Shown here piece by piece: positions 7,353 through 14,370 of a stretch of DNA of 14,394 nucleotides. This stretch comes from Deltaproteobacteria bacterium (GTDB lineage: Bacteria; Myxococcota; Polyangia; Haliangiales; Haliangiaceae), in NCBI GenBank assembly GCA_018262455.1, contig JAGSPR010000131.1, positions 1-14,394 of the forward strand, written 5' to 3'. Each line of letters begins with the position of its first letter. The stretch's first letter is position 1. Both the position numbers and the translations under genes were made by a program. Under the pieces are notes generated by a model. That model did not search any database. It saw only the letters and a list, made by a program, of their open reading frames with translations, and was not told where the DNA came from.

Positions 7353-10298
7353 GTGCGCCGTTCATGGATCCTGGGAGCTCTCGTCGTGGTCGCGCTGCTG
7401 GTGGCGTTCTGGCGGTGGCGAGCCAGCTCGAGTGACGAGGCCGCGCCCGCGGTCGGAGCCGGCAGCGGCAGCGGCAGCGGGGCGTTCACCGCTCGCGGCG
7501 GCAAGCTCAGCAAGCCCGCGGAGCCGGCGTCGCTGTCGGGTCGGGTGACGCGGCTCGCCGATGGGACCGGCGTCGCCGGCGCGATCGTTGCGGTGGCCAA
7601 CGCGGAGCTCGGCTCGAAGTTCATGACCCGCGATCAGATGTCGACCACGACCGCAACCACGGATGCGACCGGCGCATGGCAGGTGGCGGCGATCGCGCCG
7701 GGGAACTACACCATCTCGGCAACCGCCAGCGGGTTCGTCCCGGCGGCGCGCCCCAAGCTGGCAGTGGCGGCGGGATCGCGAACCGTCGTCGATCTCGCGC
7801 TCGTCGCGGGTGGCACCGTCGTGACGGGGCTGGTCAGCGACGTCGGCGGTGGGCCGATCGGCGGTGCGAGACTGACGGTGCAACGCGACGACACGATGTT
7901 CGGGTCCGCGCCGGAGCTGATCGCGATCACCGGGGCCGACGGACGGTATCAACTGTCGCTGGCCGATGGGTCGTACACCGCCGAGGCCCGACACGACGAC
8001 TACACGCGGGTTACTCGCCCGCTCGAGCTCACCGGCAAGCCACTGACAATCGACTTCGTGCTCGCGCCGGGCGGCTCGATCCGCGGCCAGGTGGTGTCAC
8101 GCGACGGCAGGCCGGTCGCCGGCGCGCTCGTGGTCGCGCACGGAAGACGCATGCAGATGATGGCGCCGAGCCCGCCGGTGACCGCGGATGACACAGGGAG
8201 CTTCACGATCCGGAGCCTGGGCTCGGGCGCGATCTCGCTGACCGCATCGGGCCGCGGCTTTGCCTCCAGATCTCCGACCGTGGTCGAGCTTGGCATCGGC
8301 GAGCAGGTCGATGGCGTCACCGTGGTGGTCGATCGCGCATTCACGATCAGCGGGCGCGCGGTGCGGGCGGGCAAGCCGGCCGAGGGCATCGCCGGGGTGC
8401 GGCTCGGCGTGTTCTCGATGGGATCGGCGAAGACAGCGGCGGCGCTCGATCCCACCGACGACACCGGTGCGTTCGAGGTGTTCGGCGTGCAACCCGGAAG
8501 CTACATGATGTTCGCGATCGGAGAGGGGGTGATCCCCGAGATCGGCAAGCCGGTCGAGGTGGTGGACAAGGACGTCACCGACCTCGTGATCGAGCTGGCC
8601 GTGGGCGCGACGCTGTCCGGGCGGATCGAGCCCGGCACGATCGCGACGCTCGGGCTCGAGCTCGACAGCGACAAGATCGGGATCGCGAACATGTTCACGG
8701 CGATGAAGTCGATGATGGTTCGCGCCGACAGCGACGAGACCGGCGCGTTCACGATGCGCAGCGTGCCGACGGGGACCTACGCGCTGGTCGCCACGACGAC
8801 CGATGGGCGCAAGGGCAAGCTACCCGTCACCGTCACCGCCGCCGATCAGACCGGGCTGGTGGTCAAGCTCGAGCCTCGCGCGTCGTTCGCGGGTCGCGTG
8901 GTCGACGCCGGCGGGGCCGCGGTGCCGGGCGTCCGGGTGGTGGTCCGTCACCCGGGCGAGAGCCCGGGGTTCTTCATGCCATCGATGCGCGATTCCGGTG
9001 CGACGACCGGCGCCGACGGCGCGTTCCGCGAGGTCGGACTCGAGCCCGGTAAGATCTCGGTCAGCGTCGCGGACGACCAGGGTCCGCTCGCGTGGGCCCG
9101 CGGCGACAAGCGCGCGGAGCCGTTGACGTACGAGCTCGCGAAGGCCCAGGAGATGACGGGCGTGACGCTCACGGTCGAGTCACGCGACGGCGTGATCCGG
9201 GGCCTCGTGCTCGGGCCCGACCACAAGCCGGCGCCGGATGCGTGGGTCACGCCGCACGTGGAAGCGAAGAACAACGATCCGATGGACTTGATGTCCGAGT
9301 TTCTTCACCCGCCGCAGCCGGTGCTGACCGACGCCGACGGCCGGTTCGCGATCGTGCGGCTGCGCCGCGGCACCTACGAGCTCGTCGTCGAGGCAGCGCG
9401 CGGTACGTCGCGCGCGCAGCAGTCCGGCGTGAAGACGGGCGACAGCGTGACGCTGACGCTCGAGCCGCTCGGCACGCTGTCGGGCACGGTGACGGCGAAC
9501 GGCGCGGTCGTGACGACGTACGACCTCACGTGCCGCGCCAAGGAGCTCAACCTCCAGCGCGACCCGATGACGGATCTGCATCGCCGGATCATCGCCGCCG
9601 ACGGCAAGTACAGCCTCGAGCGCCTCGCTCCCGGGGAGTACGTCTGCACCGTCACCGCCGATGCCGGCACGGGGGACGGCAGCGCCAAGGTCACCACGGG
9701 TCCCGTGCAGCTCGATCTCGCGCTGGCGTCCTGGGCCTCGGTCACCGGGGTCGTGGTGAGCTCGGTGACCGGTCAGCCGGTGCCGGGGCTCCACGCGATC
9801 ACGGGCGGCGGGTTCCAGTTCGGCGACGTCCTGAGCGGCAAGGGGCCTACGACCGATGCGACGGGCCGGTTCGTCGTCGAGCGAGTCGCGGCCGGCAAGG
9901 GCCGCGTGATGATCGTCCAGCTCGAGGCCACGCTCGGCAGCCCGCCACTCGCGACCCGCGAGTACACGGTGACGACGGGCCAGCGCCAGGACCTCGGCAC
10001 GATCAAGATCCTCCCGCCGCGCACCGGCGAGGCAGGCACGCTCGGCATCTCGACCGAGGCCGCGGGCACCACGATCACGATCTCCAGCGTGAAGCCCGGC
10101 GGGCCGGGCGAGCTGGCCGGCATCGCGGTCGGCGATCACCTCGTCTCGATCGACGGCCGCCCGGTCACCGAGCTCGGGGTCGATACCGCGCGGCAGCTGG
10201 TCGCGTCGGGCTCGATGTCCCCTGGACAGCGCGTCGAGCTCGGGATCGAGCGCGGCGGGAAGCCGGTCGCGATCCCGATCGTCGCGACGAAGTGGTAG
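7353..10298 (+). CDS. Membrane-anchored multi-repeat carboxypeptidase-regulatory-like protein with C-terminal PDZ domain
   Basis: 981 residues from GTG 7353. Residues 5-20 are one hydrophobic segment after an Arg-rich start (membrane anchor or signal peptide), then a linker with GSGSGSG (37-43) encoded by GGCAGC repeats. Nine beta-sandwich repeats begin with a pattern like (S/T)-hydrophobic-x-G-x-V at about residues 61, 155, 241, 331, 421, 512, 613, 708 and 796, spaced 86-101 residues, many containing D-x-x-G-x-F/Y and PGxY turns typical of carboxypeptidase-regulatory-like domains. Residues 892-981 form a PDZ domain (SVKPGGPGELAGIAVGDHLV then SIDGRPV). No protease triad or other enzyme motif is seen, so a structural or peptide-binding role in the cell envelope is inferred. 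Its stop abuts the stop of the convergent thioredoxin gene with no base between. Function unknown. Confidence 0.85.
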   Translation: MRRSWILGALVVVALLVAFWRWRASSSDEAAPAVGAGSGSGSGAFTARGGKLSKPAEPASLSGRVTRLADGTGVAGAIVAVANAELGSKFMTRDQMSTTTATTDATGAWQVAAIAPGNYTISATASGFVPAARPKLAVAAGSRTVVDLALVAGGTVVTGLVSDVGGGPIGGARLTVQRDDTMFGSAPELIAITGADGRYQLSLADGSYTAEARHDDYTRVTRPLELTGKPLTIDFVLAPGGSIRGQVVSRDGRPVAGALVVAHGRRMQMMAPSPPVTADDTGSFTIRSLGSGAISLTASGRGFASRSPTVVELGIGEQVDGVTVVVDRAFTISGRAVRAGKPAEGIAGVRLGVFSMGSAKTAAALDPTDDTGAFEVFGVQPGSYMMFAIGEGVIPEIGKPVEVVDKDVTDLVIELAVGATLSGRIEPGTIATLGLELDSDKIGIANMFTAMKSMMVRADSDETGAFTMRSVPTGTYALVATTTDGRKGKLPVTVTAADQTGLVVKLEPRASFAGRVVDAGGAAVPGVRVVVRHPGESPGFFMPSMRDSGATTGADGAFREVGLEPGKISVSVADDQGPLAWARGDKRAEPLTYELAKAQEMTGVTLTVESRDGVIRGLVLGPDHKPAPDAWVTPHVEAKNNDPMDLMSEFLHPPQPVLTDADGRFAIVRLRRGTYELVVEAARGTSRAQQSGVKTGDSVTLTLEPLGTLSGTVTANGAVVTTYDLTCRAKELNLQRDPMTDLHRRIIAADGKYSLERLAPGEYVCTVTADAGTGDGSAKVTTGPVQLDLALASWASVTGVVVSSVTGQPVPGLHAITGGGFQFGDVLSGKGPTTDATGRFVVERVAAGKGRVMIVQLEATLGSPPLATREYTVTTGQRQDLGTIKILPPRTGEAGTLGISTEAAGTTITISSVKPGGPGELAGIAVGDHLVSIDGRPVTELGVDTARQLVASGSMSPGQRVELGIERGGKPVAIPIVATKW

Positions 10299-10844
10299 CT
10301 ACTTGATCCCGAGCTTGTCGAGCGCGCTGCGCAGGCTCTTGAGCTCGCCGTCGGGGTTGCGCTCGTCGAAGCCATCCTTGACGAGCTGCACCACGCCCTT
10401 CGGATCGATGACGAAGGTCGACGGCATCGTCTCGGCTCCGTACTTCGCCGCCACCGCCGACTTGTCCGACGGCATGTAGACGAGCTTCATGTTCTTGAGC
10501 TTGAGCTTCTTGTGGAACCGCTTGCCAGCATCGACCTCGTTGTCGACATCGATCGCGACGAACGTGACCTTGCCGTGCAGCGTGCCGGCGAGCTTGTCCC
10601 AGGTCGGGAGCTCCTTCGCGCAGGGCTTGCACCACTCGGCCCCCACCGTCACCACGATCCAGCTGTCCTTGTAGGTCTTGAGCCGGGCGGGCTTGGCGTT
10701 CGCGTCGACCGCGACATCGAGCTCGGCGAGCCGGTCGCCCTTCTTCAGCACGTCCGCGTGAGCCGGGGCCGCGTGAGCCGCGGACAGGATCAGCACCGCC
10801 AGGCCAGCTGCGCGCATGGTCCTCCGACGGCTCGCCGGGGTCAT
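10299..10844 (-). CDS. Secreted TlpA-like thioredoxin-fold protein (WCKPC)
   Basis: 181 residues. An N-terminal signal peptide (about 1-30, Arg-rich start, hydrophobic core, Ala-rich end AHAAPAHA) predicts export; SRRR near the start gives only a weak resemblance to a Tat signal. The thioredoxin fold has the redox motif WCKPC (71-75), a TlpA/ResA-like spacing, the strand VTFVAIDVDNE, and the cis-proline loop TMPSTFVIDPKG (139-150). It probably reduces or exchanges disulfides outside the cytoplasm. ATG 10844 is chosen over the more upstream ATG (10874) because it overlaps the stop of the preceding DsbA-like gene as ATGA and begins a normal signal peptide. The two genes form an operon of two thioredoxin-fold proteins. 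The gene ends exactly where the convergent PDZ repeat gene ends. Confidence 0.87.
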   Translation of the reverse strand: MTPASRRRTMRAAGLAVLILSAAHAAPAHADVLKKGDRLAELDVAVDANAKPARLKTYKDSWIVVTVGAEWCKPCAKELPTWDKLAGTLHGKVTFVAIDVDNEVDAGKRFHKKLKLKNMKLVYMPSDKSAVAAKYGAETMPSTFVIDPKGVVQLVKDGFDERNPDGELKSLRSALDKLGIK

Positions 10845-11770
10845 CGATTCACCGCGATCTCTTCGTCGATCCACATCCCGATGTAGCGCGGGTTCATCGG
10901 GCCTTCGTACTTGCGATCATTGAAGAACAGGGTCGGCGTCGACTCCACGCCAGCGTTGTCACCTTGGGCCTTGTCCATCTCGACCTGCGGCTGCGCCTGC
11001 ACGTAGGCCTGCTCGAACTTGCCGAGATCGAGGCCGAGCTCCTTGGCGTAACCGGTGACGTCGGTCTTGCTGTGGGCCGGAGCCTTGTCGAACAGCATGT
11101 CGTGCATCTGCTTGAACTTGCCCTGCGCGTGCGCCGCGAGCGCCGCCTGGGCCGCGCCCTTCGAGTCGGGCCAGTGGCCGAGCGGGTACATCATGAAGTA
11201 CTCCACCACCTTGCCGGGGTGATCGCTGACCACCTGCTCGAGCATGGGCTTGAACTCCTTGCAGTGCGGACACGCGTAGTCGAAGAACTCGACGAGCCGG
11301 ATCGGGGCATCGTCGTTGCCGACGCGCGGAGCCTTGCTGTAATCGATCTTCAGGGGCTTGGCCGGCGTCTCGTACTTCTTGGTGTACTCCTCGCGCGCCA
11401 TGTCCTCGGTCGCCTCGTCGTCGATCAGCGCGGCCACGTAGCGCACCGCGAACGGCGCGCGCTTGCACGAGGTGGTCGACACGTACGACTTGCGGAGGTT
11501 CTCTCCCTTGCCGCACGGCGAATTCAGCGAGCCGACCAGCTTGTAGAACAGCTTCTGCTTGTCGGCGTCGAGCTTGCCGATGTCGATCCCCTGGAGCGGC
11601 GTGAGGTCGACCGCGACGGCGCTCCCGGACCCCGACCCCGAGCGATCGAGCGCCGCCATCGCGCCGGTGTCGGCAGGCTTGGTGGTCTTCTTCTCGCACG
11701 CGCCGCCCATGAGCAGCGGTGCGATCACGAGCGCCAAGAAGAAATGGCCCGAAATTCGTGCAGTTGACAC
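10841..11770 (-). CDS. DsbA-like thiol-disulfide lipoprotein with extra Cys-containing N-terminal domain
   Basis: 309 residues from GTG 11770. The signal peptide ends in a lipobox-like MGGAC with Cys25, followed by a low-complexity linker with SGSGSGS. Residues about 55-135 form a helical domain with two cysteines, SPCGKGENL (Cys86) and TTSCKRA (Cys102), then a motif-like EDMAREEYTKKYETP; the layout recalls the helical CcmH-type or related domains fused to DsbA proteins, but this is inference. Residues 140-309 are the DsbA/thioredoxin domain: FFDYACPHC (CPHC 167-170), MMYPLGHWPDSKGAA, and cis-proline loop ESTPTLFF (Pro279). It likely oxidises or isomerises disulfides in the envelope. The frame is open to GTG 11788, but a -10-like TACAAC lies inside that extension, so the shorter form is preferred. 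Its stop overlaps the downstream thioredoxin gene. Confidence 0.85.
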   Translation of the reverse strand: MSTARISGHFFLALVIAPLLMGGACEKKTTKPADTGAMAALDRSGSGSGSAVAVDLTPLQGIDIGKLDADKQKLFYKLVGSLNSPCGKGENLRKSYVSTTSCKRAPFAVRYVAALIDDEATEDMAREEYTKKYETPAKPLKIDYSKAPRVGNDDAPIRLVEFFDYACPHCKEFKPMLEQVVSDHPGKVVEYFMMYPLGHWPDSKGAAQAALAAHAQGKFKQMHDMLFDKAPAHSKTDVTGYAKELGLDLGKFEQAYVQAQPQVEMDKAQGDNAGVESTPTLFFNDRKYEGPMNPRYIGMWIDEEIAVNR

Positions 11771-11776
11771 CGCCAG

Positions 11777-11805
11777 GTTGTAGTTCACACGGCCCGTGTT
11801 TTCAA
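11777..11805 (-). promoter_or_regulatory. Candidate promoter of the DsbA-like/thioredoxin operon
   Basis: Read on the minus strand: TTGAAA (11805-11800), 17 bases, TACAAC (11782-11777). The -10 ends six bases before GTG 11770, which would then be the first codon of a leaderless mRNA. If right, the longer frame from GTG 11788 cannot be translated from this transcript. Confidence 0.45.
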
Positions 11806-11829
11806 CCGCACGGCGTCGGGCAGCGTGTC

Positions 11830-11858
11830 TTGACGTTGCGCGTCATGAGGGGTATCAC
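11830..11858 (+). promoter_or_regulatory. Promoter of the fadR-etfB-etfA operon
   Basis: TTGACG (11830-11835) and TATCAC (11853-11858) are separated by 17 bases: five of six and four of six consensus positions. Transcription is expected to start about seven bases later, at 11865-11867, coinciding with the ATG at 11867 and falling inside the operator. The element lies in the 96-base region shared with the divergent DsbA-like gene. Confidence 0.6.
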
Positions 11859-11862
11859 GTCA

Positions 11863-11882
11863 CTGAATGACGGTTCATTCAG
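11863..11882. promoter_or_regulatory. FadR-type operator covering the repressor's start codon
   Basis: CTGAATGA (11863-11870), CGGT, TCATTCAG (11875-11882): perfect 8-bp arms around a 4-base spacer. The arms TGAATGA and TCATTCA equal, from memory, those of the Bacillus subtilis FadR consensus, with the same spacer length. It overlaps the predicted transcription start and the ATG of the FadR-like gene, so bound repressor would block the promoter. I saw no second copy in the window. Confidence 0.75.
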
Positions 11883-12568
11883 CGCCAACCTCCAGTGACC
11901 GCGGCGATCGCGGCGGAGACAAGCGCGAACGGATCCTCGCAGCCGCCGAGCGCGTGTTCGCGCGGCGCGGGTTCTTCGCGGCCCGGGTCTCGGAGATCGC
12001 CAAGGATGCCGGCGTCGCCGACGGCACGATCTACCTCTACTTCAAGAGCAAGGATGACCTGCTGATCTCGCTGTTCGAGAGCCGCATGAAGCAGGTCAAC
12101 GAGGTGCTGAGGAAGACGATCGCGGCCGTGCCGGCGACCGCCCCGGTCGACCAGCTGCGCGCGTTCATCCGGGCCTACCTCCAGCTGGTCCACGACGAGC
12201 CGGTTGCCGCCGAGGTGCTCACGATCGAGCTGCGGCAGTCGAGCAAGTTCATGAAGGAGTACGAGAACCCGCAGTTCGCGGACTTCCTGCGCATGCTCGG
12301 TGGAATCCTTACCGCGGGGCAGCAATCCGGCGAGCTCGACGCCTCGATCCCGAGCCACGTCGCGGCCCGGATGATCTTCGGCATGCTCGATGAGCTGGCG
12401 CTGGCATGGGTGCTCGCCAAGCAACCGCTCCGAGCGTCAGCGATCTCGGCACCATCGCCTGGAATCCGGCCAAAGAAATTCGATATCGTGCGCGCGGCTG
12501 ATTGGGTCGTCGCGCTCGTGACTTCTGGACTCGCTCGCAGCCGACCTAACAAGGAGACGTCACCGTGA
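11867..12568 (+). CDS. fadR: FadR-type TetR-family transcriptional repressor (acyl-CoA-responsive)
   Basis: 233 residues. Residues 19-65 are the TetR DNA-binding domain, with helix-turn-helix VSEIAKDAGVADGTIYLYFK (41-60), continuing into SKDDLLISLF. The ligand-binding part contains TIELRQSSKFMKEY (119-132), LGGILTAGQQSGEL (144-157) and ARMIFGMLDELALAWVL (167-183). All three resemble Bacillus subtilis FadR/YsiA as I remember it, which represses beta-oxidation genes and is released by long-chain acyl-CoA. The first 18 residues are a polar extension. ATG 11867 is the only credible start; no Shine-Dalgarno is present and the promoter spacing implies a leaderless mRNA. The FadR-like inverted repeat over its start codon implies autoregulation. 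It overlaps etfB by four bases, as expected for a regulator of ETF-dependent fatty acid oxidation. Confidence 0.88.
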   Translation: MTVHSAPTSSDRGDRGGDKRERILAAAERVFARRGFFAARVSEIAKDAGVADGTIYLYFKSKDDLLISLFESRMKQVNEVLRKTIAAVPATAPVDQLRAFIRAYLQLVHDEPVAAEVLTIELRQSSKFMKEYENPQFADFLRMLGGILTAGQQSGELDASIPSHVAARMIFGMLDELALAWVLAKQPLRASAISAPSPGIRPKKFDIVRAADWVVALVTSGLARSRPNKETSP

Positions 12569-13392
12569 AGATCCTGGTTCCCGTGAAGCGGGTCCCCGAC
12601 CCGACGCAGAAGGCGAAGATCAAGGACGGCCATATCGATCTGACTGGCGCGTCCTGGATCGTCAACACGTTCGACGAGTACGCCATCGAGACCGCGCTGC
12701 GGCTGCTCGAGAACGGCGCCGACAACACCCGGATCCCGGGCGGCGAGATCGTCGTGGTCTCGATAGGCCCCGACGATGCGGCCAAGGAGATCCGGACCTG
12801 CCTCGCCATGGGCGCCGACCGCGCGATCCATGTGGTCGCCAAGGACGACGAGATCGACGCGCTGATCGTCGTCAAGGTCCTGCAGTCGATCATCGCGGCC
12901 GAGAAGCCCGACCTCATCGTCATGGGCAAGCAGGCAGTCGATGGTGACGCGAACCAGGTCGGGCAGATGCTCGCTGGCAAGCTCAACCTGGCGCAGGCCA
13001 CGTTCGCCGCGACGATCGAGCTCGCCGCCGACAAGCAGTCGCTCACCGTCGGCCGCGAGGTCGATGGCGGCGTCGAGTACAAGAAGGTCCCGATGCCGTC
13101 GGTGGTCACCGTCGATCTGCGCATCGTGGCGTCGAAGTCGGTCAAGAACGGCGTCACGCCCGAGTCGCACGTGTACTCCGGCGAAGGAGCTCGCCTGCCG
13201 TCGCTCAAGGGCATCATGGCCGCGAAGAAGAAGCCGATGACCATCGGCAAGCTCGCGGACTACGGCGCCGAGCCGCAGCCCGTGATCAAGGAGCTGTCGG
13301 TGACGCTGCCTCCGCCACGCGCGGCAGGTCAGATCGTCGCCGATATCCCCACCCTCGTGAAGAAGCTCGCCGACGAGGCGAAGGTCCTCTAA
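12565..13392 (+). CDS. etfB: Electron transfer flavoprotein, beta subunit
   Basis: 275 residues from GTG 12565, preceded by AAGGAG (12551-12556), a strong Shine-Dalgarno located inside the end of fadR. Family features: KILVPVKRVPDP at the start, NTFDEYAIETALRL (34-47), AMGADRAIHV (81-90), and the AMP-site/ETF-beta signature VMGKQAVDGDANQVGQMLAG (119-138). Together with EtfA it carries FAD and AMP and passes electrons from acyl-CoA dehydrogenases to the quinone pool through ETF dehydrogenase. The sequence type fits group I (housekeeping) ETF. Between VTVDLRI (181-187) and LKGIMAAKKKP (214-224), where the partner recognition loop lies, there are about 26 residues, noticeably more than in the mammalian protein. 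It is in a tight operon with fadR (4-base overlap) and etfA (9-base gap). Confidence 0.95.
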   Translation: MKILVPVKRVPDPTQKAKIKDGHIDLTGASWIVNTFDEYAIETALRLLENGADNTRIPGGEIVVVSIGPDDAAKEIRTCLAMGADRAIHVVAKDDEIDALIVVKVLQSIIAAEKPDLIVMGKQAVDGDANQVGQMLAGKLNLAQATFAATIELAADKQSLTVGREVDGGVEYKKVPMPSVVTVDLRIVASKSVKNGVTPESHVYSGEGARLPSLKGIMAAKKKPMTIGKLADYGAEPQPVIKELSVTLPPPRAAGQIVADIPTLVKKLADEAKVL

Positions 13393-13401
13393 GGAGCCGT
13401 C

Positions 13402-14370
13402 ATGGGAAACGTCCTCGCATATTGTGAATTCAATGGCCCCGCGCTCCGTTCGAGCGCGCTCGCCAACCTCGCGTTCGCACGCACCGCGGCCACCGCCCAC
13501 GCCGGCGACGTGGTCGCGCTCCTCGTCGGCCCCGGCGCGCAGGCGGCAAGTGCCGATGCAGCCAGGTACGCCCCGAAGGTCGTCGTCGTCGAGGATGCGG
13601 CCCTCGGCCACTACCTTGCCGAGACCTATGCGCCGATCGTGGCGCGGCTCGCCAAGGAGCACGGCGCGACCCTGGTGACCGCCACCGCCACGTCGATGGG
13701 CAAGGATCTGCTGCCTCGGGTCGCGGCGCTGCTCGATGCCGGCATGGCCTCGGACATCGCGAAGCTCGCCAGCAAGGATACCTTCGTCCGTCCGATCCTC
13801 GCCGGCAACGCGTACTCCACGGTGCAGGTCACAACGCCGATCATCTGCGTCACGCCGCGGCAGTCGGAGTTCGAGCCCGCCGCGCCGCTGCCGGGCGCGG
13901 GCACGGTCACGGCGGCCCCGGCCGGCGCGGTCGATCCGCTCGGGGCCGCGTTCGTGCGGCTCGACGCCCAGAAGAGTGACCGCCCCGATCTCGGCGACGC
14001 CAAGGTCGTCGTCTCGGGGGGGCGCGGCATGAAGACCGGCGAGAACTTCAAGGTGCTCGAGGAGCTCGCCGATCTGCTCGGTGCGGCGATGGGCGCCTCG
14101 CGTGCCGCCACCGACGCCGGCATGGTGCCGGCGGACTGGCAGGTCGGTCAGACCGGCAAGATCGTCGCCCCGAACCTGTACTTCGCCGTCGCGATCTCCG
14201 GTGCGATCCAGCACCTCGCCGGCATGAAGGGCAGCAAGACCATCGTCGCGATCAACAAGAACAAGGATGAGCCGATCTTCCAGGTCGCGGACTACGGCGT
14301 GATCGCGGAGTGGGAGAAGGCGATTCCCGAGTTGATCTCCGAGATCAAGAAGCTCAAAGCGAGTCGCTGA
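13402..14370 (+). CDS. etfA: Electron transfer flavoprotein, alpha subunit
   Basis: 322 residues, normal length. The N-terminal domain (1-190) contains [20 protein letters not shown]. The C-terminal FAD-binding domain has [12 protein letters not shown] (205-216), [10 protein letters not shown] (231-240), [11 protein letters not shown] (247-257), [20 protein letters not shown] (264-283) and [17 protein letters not shown] (284-300), the ETF-alpha signature. It binds the FAD that receives electrons from acyl-CoA dehydrogenases. ATG 13402 is preceded by AAGGAG (13391-13396), which overlaps the etfB stop TAA. The 24 bases after the stop to the window's end show no feature, so whether the operon continues (for example to an acyl-CoA dehydrogenase) cannot be seen. 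Confidence 0.96.
   Translation: MGNVLAYCEFNGPALRSSALANLAFARTAATAHAGDVVALLVGPGAQAASADAARYAPKVVVVEDAALGHYLAETYAPIVARLAKEHGATLVTATATSMGKDLLPRVAALLDAGMASDIAKLASKDTFVRPILAGNAYSTVQVTTPIICVTPRQSEFEPAAPLPGAGTVTAAPAGAVDPLGAAFVRLDAQKSDRPDLGDAKVVVSGGRGMKTGENFKVLEELADLLGAAMGASRAATDAGMVPADWQVGQTGKIVAPNLYFAVAISGAIQHLAGMKGSKTIVAINKNKDEPIFQVADYGVIAEWEKAIPELISEIKKLKASR

Noticed and set aside
7461..7478. Three GGCAGC tandem units
   Set aside because: Encodes part of the Gly-Ser linker; ordinary low-complexity coding sequence.
9180..10139. 319-codon minus-strand frame inside the PDZ repeat gene
   Set aside because: Shadow of the repeat protein; His/Arg/Asp-rich without any motif.
10804..10844. Tat signal in the thioredoxin-like protein
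   Set aside because: SRRR is present but the usual Phe-Leu-Lys part of the motif is missing; a Sec signal peptide explains the sequence.
11831..11845. TGACG-N5-CGTCA inverted repeat overlapping the fadR -35 element
   Set aside because: Only five-base arms, partly fixed by the -35 sequence; too short to call an operator beside the much better site at 11863-11882.
12175..14214. 679-codon open frame on the minus strand
   Set aside because: It lies opposite etfB and etfA, which have full family signatures; in high-GC DNA the antisense of strongly biased genes is often open. No recognisable domain.
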